NCBI RefSeq assembly: GCF_014356525.2
Contig: NC_052506.1
Coordinates: 11,455,283-11,519,282 of the forward strand
Direction: 5' to 3'
DNA length: 64,000 nucleotides
DNA from: Nilaparvata lugens
Taxonomy: Eukaryota; Arthropoda; Insecta; Hemiptera; Delphacidae
Shown here: positions 43,791 through 54,960 of the stretch, piece by piece
Layout of the letters: every line of letters begins with the position of its first letter
Numbering within the stretch: position 1 is the first letter of the stretch
Position numbers and translations under genes: made by a program
The notes under the pieces: generated by a model
What the model saw: only the letters and a program-made list of their open reading frames with translations
Told to the model about the DNA's origin: nothing
The model's database searches: none

Positions 43791-44999
43791 TCAATTTTAA
43801 ACTAGAAATTTTGAATTTGATTCGTTTAAAAATCGAATATAAAAGAATGATTACATTCATAATCTCTCTTGATCCATTCTCATAGTCACTGACCAATGAC
43901 CATATCGAATAATTTGCCATAAGTTGTTTAGATGTTTGATATTTGTGTAATCAATTCTATTGGATAATATATGATTCATTTTTATTGATTAGCCATTCAA
44001 ATCATTTGTAGATATCATCTTACTCCATTCATGTTTGCGAATACTTCTTGAAATACGTTGTCTCACACATAATATTATAACAAAATTCACACCTGCAAAA
44101 TTCATACCTAGCCCTGATTGTAGACAGGTCAATCAGATTACCGTATTCAAATTTTTCCCTGTTATGGAAGACTATTTCTCGCCACTTTTCCGTCGATAAA
44201 CCAATATTATAGCTCTTTAAACCTTTCTGACGATCCATATTTGCCGTATCAAAAGCTTTTTATTAGGCAGCTACCCATGAGGCGGATCGTTGATGCGCCC
44301 ATGAATATTGAATGCATTGCTTTGAGAAGCCCTCACCCTTCCACCTCCCATCCGCCGCGGAAGGATGATCTTGAATTGGGCCGATGATTGGCCAGGCGTG
44401 GGGTGGGGGAGCCGCCTCTTGTGAAGTTTGCCGATCTTCCGCCTTTCACGAAAAGCGATATCGGAAATATAAAGTGGCGGACACATCTCGTGACAAAGGG
44501 CCCCCCAAGAAGCCGAGCAGGAGCCCCCCCTCCCCTACACAAACACCCAAATCCCTCCCCCCTCTTCCTACACTATCACCCAAATCCCCTTCCCCACAGT
44601 CCACTCTCCTGAGTGATAAAGGCAGGCGCCGTTCAAATTGCAAGGAGGTTACGAGGCTCTTCCTCCTCCACAACAAACATCACCCTGTGCGCCTGTTCCC
44701 CCGTTATAACAAACATTGATCTCGGCATCGAACTTTGCTGCATCCTGGTGGCTGCCTGCTACTGGTCATCATCGTGTGTAGATTGCAATTTTCAGCCATG
44801 AATACTGATAATGAATTAAATGTGAATTTGACTATGGTATGGTTGGTTATCTGTGTGACAACAATGAGGGTACTAGTGTAAATATTCTATTTTTATAAGG
44901 TGTCAAGTATGATTAGATTCTCTATTTTCAGAAATTACAGTGAATTCTTCATTCCTTCGATGTGAGCAATTGAATTTCTATTGTATATTATTTTTCAAT
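43791..44999. other. Spacer with a GC-rich island
   Basis: 44280-44780 is strongly GC-richer with C runs (agccccccctcccct). Frames of up to 111 codons lie on both strands in overlapping registers, as expected from composition. No gene, but a conserved or regulatory segment is possible. Confidence 0.35.
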
Positions 45000-46513
45000 G
45001 CATAAATCAACAGTTGTAACGTTTGAAATTCGGATGGATAAATAAAAATTCCTATTTGAAGAAATTTATAGGTCTAAGTGAAATAATAGGCTAATATCGC
45101 CAAAGATGATAATGTTAAAGATTAGATAATATCAGGCCTCATGGCTAAATTGTACAACAGCCGAATAGAAATGAAAATAATTTTTGCTACCTATATAATA
45201 TTATATAAAATATTGAAAATTTGAGGTTAGGCGTAAAACATCTACTGATCGGCGACCTAATGATCGACCGAGTCGCATAACGTAGAATCTGACCAAACAC
45301 CTTGGCAGAAACTTGTTGTAACGAAACAGTATTCAACTTGAGGAACCAAAGGTTCCACGTGGCTAAATATTGTAATATGAGAAACAACCTATAATCTGTA
45401 AAAAATTACTTTGCATGTAAAAAACGTATTAAAAACCCCAGACAAAAATAATTAAATGTATTAAGGAAGTAGGAGGTTCCTAGGCGCATAAATACTATAA
45501 TAATTTGCATGCACCAATCAAATGGTAGTAATTGATAGGCGGTAATAGTGAGCCGATTCAAATATATTTGTATATATTTCTACAAATGATAAGAATTTAT
45601 GAGTTATTGTTGTACAGTTTATGTTTTGGATACGGCCCGAAGGCAAATAAATTATTAAAGATGTAACATAAGTAATAATTTAATAGTTTGGTACGGTCTA
45701 TTTGAGCCCTGAATGGCGGAGGAACAGATTATTCAAATTTTATGTAAATTTGGAAATCGGAAATGAAAATTGTAAATTGGAAAAGAGAACTTCCACACTT
45801 GCCTGCCAACCACCACCATGAGATGTCACCAAAAATTATAGAGCGCAATATCTTACTGTACCTTTTAATAACTTAAAGTTAAATTGAATTACTCAATTTT
45901 CTCATAAGACTTTGTGATGCTATTGTAAAGCAAGAGTCATTTAAATAATTTTTAATCCCTTGGAAGAGATGACTTCGGCTACAAATAATCCAGGACCACC
46001 AGGAGTTTGGATCGCCATCAGCAGCTCATAGAAAATTCCAGCACGTGAGTGAATAATATTTGAAATAGTGATAGGGCGCCCTCAGTGCTTCGAAATGAAA
46101 TAAGAAATCAAAGCTAGCTCGTCGAAAGGGTTTTATAAATTAAGAAATTGGTAAAAATACTTGCGCAAGTTTAAAGATAGTATAAAAGGTATTTTATTAG
46201 ATAGTAACGAGTCAATCCATATATCAAAAGATACATCAATCAAAAGAATATTAAGTTCTAGGCTGATAATACAATGTTCATATGATCATTAATTTCTATA
46301 ATATAATTTGCGATAATATAATGTAGCTCTGATTCACTAGATGAATTGATCTATCTATTCCGATTTCGTTTCTTGTTATATTATAATTATATTTCTGTCG
46401 CTCTACATATTTTTGTTTTGCTTATTTTTCAAGATATTTGTTAATATATGTATCAAATTTTTTATGGTGTACGATTCATTTTATTCCTCAATACTATAGG
46501 ATATAGGTTTTTA

Positions 46514-46545
<32 letters not shown>

Positions 46546-46800
46546 GTAAATTGTCAGTATTATTGTGAGGGCTCATGTCTGGGCCTATAGGGATTTTTAT
46601 GAGATTGTATCCTGGTAAGACCGCGATCGGATTTTATAATTATTGAAATAATTCTCATGCTCTACCGATTGATGCCAAGCAGGAGGCTAATCGTTATTAA
46701 ATTATACAAAATAACGTGACACAGTGGACACTGTAAACGCATAAATTATGCATTGAAGAATGCAACAGATTGATAACAATAAATTATAAAATAGGTTTTT
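45000..46800 (+). repeat. Unrecognised 1.8 kb repeat, copy 1
   Basis: Collinear with 55860-58350. Shared landmarks include tgaggttaggcgtaaaac / tgaggttaggttctttgac, gatcggcgaccta, accttggcagaaact, gccctcagtgctt, aaagctagctcgtc, atggtgtacgattcatttta and accgattgatgccaagcagg. Copy 1 lacks most of the region that is an open frame in copy 2. No terminal repeats, protein domain or tail could be recognised. Confidence 0.65.
46511..46546 (+). repeat. (TA)n followed by a T run
   Basis: About nine TA units run into about 17 T. It sits where copy 1 of the 1.8 kb repeat lacks the open frame of copy 2, so it may mark the deletion point. Confidence 0.85.
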
Positions 46801-47639
46801 TTTCAAATATAAAATCAAGAATAAGGGATCAAGAATATATTTGTATTAATGTAGATTCAGATTATGGAAGCATAGGTTGATATTCTTGACGTCTTGACTA
46901 TTCTTGACTTGACTGTCTTCATCCACCCATAATTTATTCGGTACAATTCATAACCTAGTTGCAAGTCATAGCAGATATTGTTTTAAGACATTTTCTGTTC
47001 TCTAATATTTTTTCTCAATATCAATGATACTATCCTTTGCTCTCTTTTAAAAGTAGTGTGTATGGACACCTGCCCTAATCTTATCTACTTTCAGCACTTC
47101 CTACATGGTTGCTCTTATGTTATTCCTATTCTTCCATTCATTTTCAACCTATTAGTCACTTCTATATTATCACTTATTATATTATTAGTAATTAGTCACC
47201 TCTTTATTATCTCCCTTCTAAAACTAATTCTTCCCAATACTTGTTTTTTATTATATGATCTATTTTTGTCCACATTCAGGTTCAATTTTCTGTCCAGTTC
47301 TATCTTCCTTCACCGTCTTTCCCGTGTTATTTCTCTTCTCACATCAACTGAGTCATTTCTCTGCAGCCTACTTCTTGCATCATAATATTTTTTTATAATA
47401 ATCTGTGTATTAATGCAATCATTTTTTGAATGAGAAATAGATTTATTTCAATTTTTTCTCAAATTACCTCTTATCTTTCACTCATTGGCTTAGTTATTCC
47501 TCAACTATGTAGGTTAAATGGAAGAGGGGGCTCTTATTGCCTCAATTTCGCCCACATCACTTTTATTGTGAAGTTTAAATGAGAGTCATTTATTTATCTA
47601 TCTATATAAAACACTCCATTGACATTGGCTACTTTTTAA
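46801..47639. other. AT-rich spacer, possibly LINE 3' UTR
   Basis: A T-rich 109-codon frame (47056-47385) is hydrophobic only because of its pyrimidine content. The phrase ggctcttattgcctcaattt near 47529 resembles LINE 3' UTR sequence I associate with planthopper repeats. No gene supported. Confidence 0.35.
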
Positions 47640-47802
47640 ATTAATAAAACAATATAAAATCTTATAGCACCCGTTATTTTATAATAATAAAATTATTTTA
47701 TAACCTGACGATGGTGTGATATCACCGAAACTAGTTGTTAAACTGTTTTAAAGTTTTTTTTTAAATAAAGGGTGCTATAAGATTTTATATTGTTTTATTA
47801 AT
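47640..47802. mobile_element. Penelope-like terminus: 33 bp perfect inverted repeat around a hammerhead
   Basis: attaataaaacaatataaaa plus tcttatagcaccc (47640-47672) is exactly inverted at 47770-47802. Between the arms is the best hammerhead motif of the window. The arms carry the terminal phrase (tcttatagcaccc) seen in variant form at 9.5, 33.3 and 35.0 kb. It is 163 bp with no coding capacity. Confidence 0.75.
47701..47740 (+). ncRNA. Type I hammerhead ribozyme candidate with intact core
   Basis: TAAC (47701-47704), CTGACGA (47705-47711), TGGTGTGATATCACC (helix II: GGTG with CACC), GAAACTAGTT (47727-47736), GTTA (47737-47740). Helix I is TAAC with GTTA; helix III is the self-complementary ACTAGT, so short that it would favour dimers, as described for hammerheads of Penelope-like elements. 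The predicted cut is after 47736. All core bases match CTGANGA...GAAA. The one oddity is an extra T before helix II, shared by the whole family here. Confidence 0.7.
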
Positions 47803-48328
47803 CTATCTATCCTTCTTACTTCACTTAACTCAACTTTACTTCTTCGTCATATGAAACTGCATCACCAAAGAAACGCTTCTGCAGTATATGACACGTCAAA
47901 TTCATTCATATCCTATATCTCATATTCACTCATATTCATTCAATTTCTTCATATTCACTCATATTCGCCGTCCCTTGGTGTATCATCATTTTCGAAAGCG
48001 ATTGCACTTTGAAAATACGAGTCGGACGAAGCAGCAGCAGCAGTGACGCAGCAGTGAAGCAGCAGTGAAGCAGCAGTGAAGCAGCAGTGAAGCACTTCGC
48101 TTGATTAGCGATGCAGGTGAGGCTGATCCACGAACATTGCCGGCCTATTACCCTATGCTATGCTATCTGTGAGTCGTTTACGGCGTCTCTAAGAAAACTT
48201 TACTCGTTAAACTCCAATCTCGCCACGATAAATCTTCATTTGATTTCCAATGCTTGTTTATTTCTTCGAGGCTACAGTTTTCAGCAGTGATATACCACAT
48301 GCCAGTTGTACATTCAAGGTGCCTCTGA
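47803..48328. other. Spacer
   Basis: Contains repeated catattcactcatattc phrases at 47920-47965 and the 11 bp minisatellite. Otherwise nothing recognised. Confidence 0.35.
48037..48091 (+). repeat. 11 bp minisatellite
   Basis: Five tandem units of GCAGCAGTGAA (first unit ends GAC), preceded by extra CAG units. Confidence 0.9.
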
Positions 48329-49908
48329 AGCTAGGTTTACACTTTGTAGCAGAGCTATACAGCAGAGCTACATGTAGCTAAACAAGTTCAAAAATCTGGT
48401 GTGTCGCACTCACACATCTTTCCTTGCCGTTATGAAAATTGATCACCTGACGCTAGTGTTCCCGCGCATCTCAAGTCTACTATTCAAAGATTTGAGCCAG
48501 CTGGTGACAGGGCAATAACGCTGGAGACATACGAGGTCTGCCATCTCTTCATATTGAATCATTCAATAGAATCAACAGTTGCCAACAGTTTGCAATTGGA
48601 TAATCACATTTTCTCGAAGTTCGTGCTTATTTTTAATTTTAGGTGAAAATGTTACTGAACATTAATTGTAGAGATTCTCATGCTCAATCTATTCGACTCA
48701 ATTTTTTTGTTTAAATTGTATCTGAAGCCTGATAATTGAGAATCTAAAATCAAACTTTGCATAGATGGGGCGGAGCTCCTGAAATTTTTACAGATATGGG
48801 ACTTGTGGCAGTTGATAGAGCTAATCGATGACTATATCAGGTATAACTTTAATCAAAATCGTTGGGGCCGTTTTCGAGAAAATCGCGAAAAACCCTGTTT
48901 TTGACAACATTTTCGCCATTTTAGCCGCCATCTTGAATCGCATTTGATCGAAATTGTTCGTGTCGGATCCTTTTATTGTAAGGACCTTACGTTCCGAATT
49001 TCAAGTCATTCCGTTATTCGGGAGATGAGAAATCGTGTACACAGACGCACATACACTCATATACACACACACACACACACATACATACCAATACCCAAAA
49101 ACCACTTTTTTGGACTCAGGGGACCTTGAAACGTATAGAAATTTAGAAATTGGGGTATCTTATTTTTTTCGGAAAGCAATACTTTCCTTACCTATGGTAA
49201 TAGGGCAAGGAAAGTAAAAAGTGACATTGGAGATCTGCCATATAGCAGTTTTAAGCCTATTTTCTCAGCTATATAGCAGAAAATGAGCTATCCAAAATTT
49301 TCGGTAAACCTCAAAGAGAATCTGAGCTATATGTAGTTCTGCTATTTTTGTTTATAGCAGAGCTAGATGTAGCTGCTCTGTCCTTGAAGGAAGGCTGCCG
49401 CAGCTGTTTAATACTGTTTGCAGCTGTTTAGTGCCTGCTAGGTTTACACCAGATATACTGTACTCATTTGTTGTCAGAGTGCTAGTAGGTTACTGCGCAT
49501 TGCGAGCATTTCTTTCTTATTATATACTATTGTGCAATGATGGAGAGTGAATTTGACTAGAATAGAGACAAAATTATCAAATATCTTCTTTCTCTTGTCT
49601 GTGCTGAAAATGTTACAGTAGCTGCGGCCATAGCAGCGGCTGCTGCAAGAACTACCTTCTTCTTCGGCATCTGGCTGGAAACTGAGCAGTGAAAACTAAA
49701 CATTCTGGTTTATTCCAAACTATATGAAGAAATGTAGCTCTGCTACAAGTAATGGCATCAAAGTTAATTATAGCAGAGCTAGATCTAGCAGAGCTACATA
49801 TAGCTCTGCTAAATAAAATTGGCGTTAAATCTACCTATAGCAGAGCTATATGTAGCTGACAGAGCTATATGTCAAAATGAGCTATGCTACATAGTTTAAA
49901 CGTAGCTG
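48329..49908. mobile_element. Inverted-repeat element dense in TAGCAGAGCTA motifs, hosting a Helentron-like insert
   Basis: The left end (agctaggtttacactttgta) is inverted at the right end (ctacatagtttaaacgtagct). Many copies of TAGCAGAGCTA and its complement TAGCTCTGCTA occur at 48347-48380, 49240-49290, 49322-49378, 49735-49810 and 49838-49890. Without the 821 bp insert it is about 760 bp. No coding capacity. Family unknown. Confidence 0.6.
48395..49215 (+). mobile_element. Helentron-like non-autonomous element, copy 3
   Basis: Starts TCTGGTGTGTCGCACTC and ends in the tactttccttacctatggta / gggcaaggaaagta stem-loop. The AC tract is short (49060-49083). Orientation is opposite to copies 1 and 2. 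The site is A-rich on both sides, aaaaa before and aaaaa after, as for copy 2. Confidence 0.7.
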
Positions 49909-50289
49909 AATACTTGGATACCATGATAATAAATCAGTAAGTATCGAATTGAACCTTTGATTATAGATATGTTAAGTATCCACGTTAAGTATTCAGGTGT
50001 AAAAAACCTACACCTTAACGTATCCATAAACAAAGATTGAACTCATTTGTGAGATTTCTGGTGATACTTTGGAACTAAATGATCTCAAGAGAACACTGTT
50101 TTACTCGTATATTGTTCAAAAAGTGTAATCGGTCCAATAGAGGAAATTTGAAATTAAATTGATGAAACTGACATAATACAAACAAAAATAAATGAACAAT
50201 TTAAATACAATAATTTAGAAAAATTCATTTAACTAATATACATTTTAATATTAATCTCTGATATACTTGCATTTACACTATTGCAAAGG
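49909..50289. other. AT-rich spacer
   Basis: A phrase containing taagtatcca is inverted at 49967-50030 (ttaagtatccacgttaag / cttaacgtatcc). No gene. Confidence 0.35.
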
Positions 50290-50857
50290 CTGGAAAGCTG
50301 GAGGAAGACTTTGGAGGAAAGGGGACTGAAAATTAGCCGAGCAAAAACTGAGTACATGGTATTGGAAAACATGATGGGCTACCCTTACAGCTTGAAGGAC
50401 ACCAACTCCAACCAGTTGCAAGTTTTAAGTGTATAGATCAGTTGTGAGGCCAGCTATGCTGTATGGAACAGACACATGGCCCATTTCAAAGAAACAGGAA
50501 CGAAAGATGGAAGTGACTGAGATGAGAATGTTGAGATGGATGTGTGGGGTTACAAGAATAGATAAAATAAGAAATGGATTGATCAGAGGCACTGTAAAAG
50601 TTGAACCACTGAGAAAAAAAATGCAGGAGACAAGGATGAGGTGGTTTGGGCATGTGCAGCGACGGGAGGAGGATTATGTTGGACGAAGAATGCAGGATTT
50701 GGTTTTGGATGGTTTGAGAGGACGAAGTAGACCTATGATGAGGTGGGGAGATAGAATAGCGGCTGACTTGCAAGAGAGTGGTTGGAGGAGAGAGGAAGCA
50801 TTGGATAGGGCTTTGTGGAGAGGCAGACTAAGAGAAAGGAATGCCGACCTCATTTGA
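50290..50857 (+). pseudogene. RTE-like LINE reverse transcriptase remnant
   Basis: The first part (from 50290) reads LESWRKTLEERGLKISRAKT then EYMVLENMMG, the region just after the catalytic box. After a stop and a deletion the second part (50429-50857) reads VVRPAMLYGTDTWPISKKQE, MRMLRWMCGVTRIDKIRN and MRWFGHVQRRE-DYVGRR, the C-terminal part of RTE-type reverse transcriptases. The connecting block with the YLG motif is missing and the two parts are in different frames, so the copy is dead. A (GAA)n tail starts 20 bases after the stop, as in the LINE at the window start. Confidence 0.75.
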
Positions 50858-50876
50858 ATGGGATAAGGCACAGCCA

Positions 50877-50949
50877 AAGAAGAAGAAGATGAAGTAGAAG
50901 ACGAAGAAGAAGAAGAGAAGAAGAAGAAGAAGAAGAAGAAGAAGAAGAC
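50877..50949 (+). repeat. (GAA)n-like LINE tail
   Basis: Imperfect GAA units (with gatgaag, gtagaagac) directly after the reverse transcriptase remnant. Confidence 0.85.
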
Positions 50950-50968
50950 ACTATATGAAATAATTTAA

Positions 50969-51090
50969 TAATAATCATTACTAAGCGAAAGTCCAAATTA
51001 AATGCTGTAAATCACCCCGAAGACTTCTGCTACTGCAAATATTGACAACAGGGTAAACAGCTAGATGGGAATTCGATGACCGCTTGTATT
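50969..51090 (-). mobile_element. SINE, 5'-truncated, minus strand
   Basis: gaaagtccaaattaaatgct, acttctgctactgcaaatat and cagggtaaacagctagatgg match 63840-63920. The tRNA-like head is missing. Confidence 0.65.
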
Positions 51091-51640
51091 CAAAAATTAA
51101 TTCAATAACTAAACTAACCAATGTAGCCTACCTAGAATACATTTTATTCTATTCTAGGTACCATGATACTAACGAAAACATTTTCCAATATTAGAGTTAT
51201 GCTTGAAGGTACATTATGAGAGTTATAACATTGAAGGTAAATTGTTTGAAAGTAAATTATGTTAAATTTATGTTCACGTATATTGGCTATTGCTAAGGAT
51301 TATCCAATATCACCTAACTTGTTGCACTTTCATGGACAGATTATTCCTCACTTTCAAATTATATTTCAGAAACAAAGAGTGGAGAGATTATATTCTATAT
51401 TTATAATACAATTGAGTTGCCCTGCAGTAGGGAAGAGCATTGTTATTCCACATTTATAGTTAATCCAATCTAATTGGATACATTCAGATGTTTCTTTCGA
51501 GACGACACTCACAAAAGAATTCAATTTTCCTCCCCGCTTTTCGTTGGTCTCCGGAAGTAGGCTAGAGCGAATATTGACCGGCAAAAGAAGCCGTGAATAA
51601 AAAGCTGCTTGTTTCATAACTAATCAGACGCTCGTTGGCA
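51091..51640. other. AT-rich spacer
   Basis: No feature. A ctagaata mirror is present at 51130-51158. Confidence 0.35.
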
Positions 51641-52130
51641 AGCGTTTCCGCACAATAAAAAATTGAGCAGGCAGCCGACTTCTGTATTTTATTTGTACAA
51701 GCTCTGACTGGGTCTTATTAACATCCCTTTATTATATTAGGCGACCGCAAAAAGTTCCGAGCTCATCTTCAGACTCGCTGCTCTTGTTCTCGGCGACTTT
51801 CCGCTTTTAATCTGCTCATCTCCCTTCCACCCTTGTCTCTTTCCAGCATTCTATCCTTCTCACTCATCCATTCCACAATCGTTCTCTGTCAGAGCCAGCC
51901 TTGCCGACCACCAGTTCAACCGGTGGTAAGTAAACTTCCCTAATTTTATTAAACGCTGTCGGGATAGCTGTCTGTCCCTCCACACTTTGCTGCTTCTGCT
52001 GCTGCTGTACTCACGGTGTCCCGAGCCTAACCAGTGACGTCATCTTGCTTTGCTTTGCCCTAAGCCAATCATCCTACTTTCCTTTCATCCACTCTCAACC
52101 CTCGAATTTCTTCCTCAAAGAACACACACA
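51641..52130 (+). other. GC-rich island with a possible exon
   Basis: Pyrimidine-rich, CpG-containing island. It includes an acceptor-like and a donor-like site (see 51847-51925). ctgcttctgctgctgctg at 51987 is a short CTG-like run. Confidence 0.35.
51847..51925 (+). other. Possible 79 bp exon
   Basis: A pyrimidine tract ending cttgtctctttccag precedes 51847 and a near-consensus donor (GTG|GTAAGTAA) follows 51925. All three frames across it are open. One reads FYPSHSSIPQSFSVRASLAD, but I recognise no protein. Inference only. Confidence 0.3.
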
Positions 52131-53014
52131 CATGAAGTCATATCCACTGTGTTTCTAACTTTTAGAAGGCCTACAAGCTCGTGAGCACTAACCAACTCAA
52201 TCATGTGTGATTGCATTACCTGTCCCTAATCCTTGATTTTTGAGTAATCTTGAAATATACGAGTGTTCATCACATATTGTACAACTCCTTAATTCAAGTG
52301 ATCGTGTGTTTGCTCTTCATACAATGACAAACATCAATTACATTTCATATCTTCATTGCTGGCAAAATTGCTATACTGATAATTCGCGGGTCACAATTTC
52401 ACGACACAAAGTTATTTGTTATTTTGAGCAACTCAAAGACATTCTTTTTTTATGTATTTGAACACGACATGCAGTCGATTATTAAGTAAATAAAACACCA
52501 AATTAAAGTGTAGAAAACTGACAACATCTATGTGTTTTTATTTCATCATATTAAGTAAATATTAAAAACTTTTACTTACTGACTGGAGTACTTTCAATCG
52601 TCTAGCGATCATAAAAAAAGTGTGTCTATACAAAGCAGCGCGGAATGGATCAAGAAACCATCACCTTCAAAGACATTTATATCAATGTACCTGAACTCTT
52701 TTCATTTTTGACTTGTGCAACTTACAAAGGCCTTGAGCTGTCATTCTGCAAGTTAAAAACCTACTATTATTCTGTATATTTAGATGTGTTCTAACTTGTC
52801 TATTTGTGCAAATAAAGGTATTATTATTATCATTATATTCATATCATTTGATTATTCTTCATTCTACACTTTTCATTGAGTTTTTGTCCGATTATTATAA
52901 ATTAGTACTTTATACAGTATTTATTCCATTCTACATTGATGAAGGAATCTAATCAGTACTTTTCGACGTCGTCTTGCTGCAAGAATTAGCCTATTTGCCT
53001 ATTCCGATTTCAAG
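52131..53014. other. AT-rich spacer with LINE-like tails
   Basis: At 52780-52835 ctatttgtgcaaataaaggt followed by ATT units resembles a LINE 3' end. A 73-codon frame (52240-52461) is unrecognised. Confidence 0.35.
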
Positions 53015-53039
53015 ATTCAAGATTCGTTTTATTAACCAT

Positions 53040-53335
53040 CAGGCTACAATTATAGCATTAGGCAAGTCATAATACATACTTTTAAAAAGTAGTATACACA
53101 CATTCATATAACTCCCCATCATATCCATCTTTTCGAGGTCTGCCCACACTTCTCCTTCCAACTGGGTTATACGACATGACTGCCTTGGGAATCCTGTCTA
53201 TCCTTTCAACATGATCTTTCCAATTTGGCTCAATCTCTTCAAACTCCTGTCATTTGAAGAATATATTGAGCTCGCTTCGTATATCAACATTATAAGTCCT
53301 ATCTTCACTAGTGCATACTTTCACTGCTCTTAAAA
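53040..53335 (-). pseudogene. LINE reverse transcriptase C-terminal remnant, minus strand
   Basis: On the minus strand the translation reads VDIRSELNIFF, a stop, then FEEIEPNWKDHVERIDRIPK, AVMSYNPVGRRSVGRPRKDG. The W-xx-H-xx-R-x-(D)RIPK...Y-P-GRR-GRP pattern is the familiar C-terminal end of RTE/Jockey-like reverse transcriptases. One in-frame stop and a lost Trp in the final GRPRKRW block are seen. The 3' UTR (53015-53040) ends in aatcttgaatcttg-type repeats. Confidence 0.65.
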
Positions 53336-53520
53336 ATATCACGGAAAGTTTGCTAGGGAAGTTAAGGGAATACTCATTGAGGCTTGTCCTTAATCACTTG
53401 CTGACTGTTCTGAGGTGTTCTGTTGAGGGGGAGTTGGCTGGGGAGTGGGCTCTCAAAACATTGTTTCTTTTGAATGTAAGATTACAAAATTCTGTGCGAG
53501 CTCTGCTCGACTATATCGAT
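53336..53520. other. Short spacer
   Basis: Part of a 91-codon plus-strand frame (53311-53586) that crosses into repeat sequence. It does not look like a gene. Confidence 0.35.
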
Positions 53521-53710
53521 TTATGTGAAAAAAAATCAATTCAATTCAAATTTTTTTATTCCACACTCATAAATACATATACATAAATCAAACAAAGCTC
53601 AACATGACAATACAATCCAACCAAAGTGTAATAATAATAAACGGTAAGTGAAAAAACCACTGGCATAAGATGACTCTTGTTCGCCAGTGGGAGTAGGAGA
53701 TGAAATTGTA
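53521..53710 (-). mobile_element. LINE 3' UTR, minus strand
   Basis: On the minus strand it ends gtggaataaaaaaatttgaa then ttgaattgaatt. An inverted cactggc word pair (53659, 53682) lies inside. Confidence 0.5.
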
Positions 53711-53939
53711 ATACGCTTAACCTGATTTAAATTGATTTAGCACAGAAGCAAATATTTATACAGAATAGTAAATTATGAAACGAAGAATCGAAACAAAATT
53801 CACAACAAAAAAAATTAAAAAGATTAAAAATAGAACTAAACTAAACATTCCAGTACTTTTCTTCTTCTATAAAATCAAAGTTATAAGGCCTTCAACTTTT
53901 GAGTTGGCATTCACTCAAAATTAGACTCAGTAATTAGAA

Positions 53940-54150
53940 AACTATGGTGGCAAATTGATTATGACTCTATGAACATTGATTGATTTCGGTCGAAATAGAG
54001 TTGTGGGTTCGTATCCCGAGCAACGCATGATTGTTTATTTCATTTATTTACAATGCAAATGACACTAATGTGATAACAATGAAAGATAAAATAATAAGGT
54101 AGTCCTTGTGCTATTTTTCTTCCAAATTTATAGGTGACAAAGTCCAAGAT
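53940..54150 (+). mobile_element. tRNA-like (SINE-like) head joined to a LINE-type end
   Basis: An A-box-like tggcaaattgatt (53949) and a B-box-like gggttcgtatccc (54005-54018) with 40-45 bases between fit a tRNA-derived polymerase III promoter. The following tgtttatttcatttatttac and accttat-type phrase matches the minus-strand LINE end at 35505. Confidence 0.4.
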
Positions 54151-54412
54151 AAAGTTAGAATTTTACGTGTACAATTTTTATAAAATTTTGGTTCAAAATA
54201 AAAACTAAAACTATAAATTTTGAATTTAGATGGCTTAAATTGATAAATTAATCAGAAATATTTCACTCAATTACCACTTTTAACTAATAATATTGAGTTA
54301 TTTAAGAAAATTTGGAACTATTCAAGAAAACTCGAAACTCTTGTTTGATCATCCAATCTAATTACCCAGGAAGAAATTCAGTCTATGTAGACATCAACCA
54401 GAGAATAGTTAT
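54151..54412. other. AT-rich spacer
   Basis: No feature. Confidence 0.35.
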
Positions 54413-54960
54413 TTGTGCAACTAGTGCGCAAAGTGACAGTTTGCTGCACCGAAAGAAACGTTTACGCCCGAGCCGTAGGCGAGGGCGGAATGGTTTCTTG
54501 AGTGCAGCAGAGGAACTTTGTGCACGTATTTCACATTAAGTTTTTCCTACAGTTACCATTGAAAATGAAAAGTGGGTAATTATGGGTAAAATTGCCTGAA
54601 ATGCATCAAATGTTTTTCTGTGTAATTTTATTATTGATAAAAACCTTAATCCTAAAATCCTAAAGTCCTCGTTGTCGTTGGTTATAATATATAATACTAA
54701 TAATTAGCGCGTTGTGCTTGGTTGCACCTCTGCTCACTATAGCAGCCCAGTCACTGTTACCAACTTCATTTTGATTTTGCTGCACTGTTGCTCCATATAA
54801 CCTACTAAGTATTTTGCGTTGCCATGTTGCAAATCTGGAGTGCAGAAAAATTTTTCCCGCACTAGAGCGGAAAAGTGATTCTTTGCGTTCTGTAATCAGT
54901 GCAGCAATGGCCACTTTTCAACGTAACTGTAGGAAAAATTATTTGTCTTACCAAGATGAG
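54413..54960. repeat. Foldback-like GC-richer repeat
   Basis: cctacagttaccattgaaaa at 54546 is inverted as caacgtaactgtagg at 54919-54933. gctgcac and ttgctgcactgttgc-like words are spread over both halves. A GC-rich core (cgcccgagccgtaggcgagg) lies at 54466. The frames here (54312-54539, 54660-54914 minus, 54814-55020) overlap the inverted structure. Class unknown. Confidence 0.45.

Noticed and set aside
44271..44801. Six overlapping frames in a GC-rich island
   Set aside because: Stop codons are rare in GC-rich DNA in all frames; no frame has consistent coding character.
47056..47385. Hydrophobic 109-codon frame that could pass as a membrane protein
   Set aside because: Its hydrophobicity follows from T-rich DNA; there is no recognisable family and the region looks like LINE 3' UTR.
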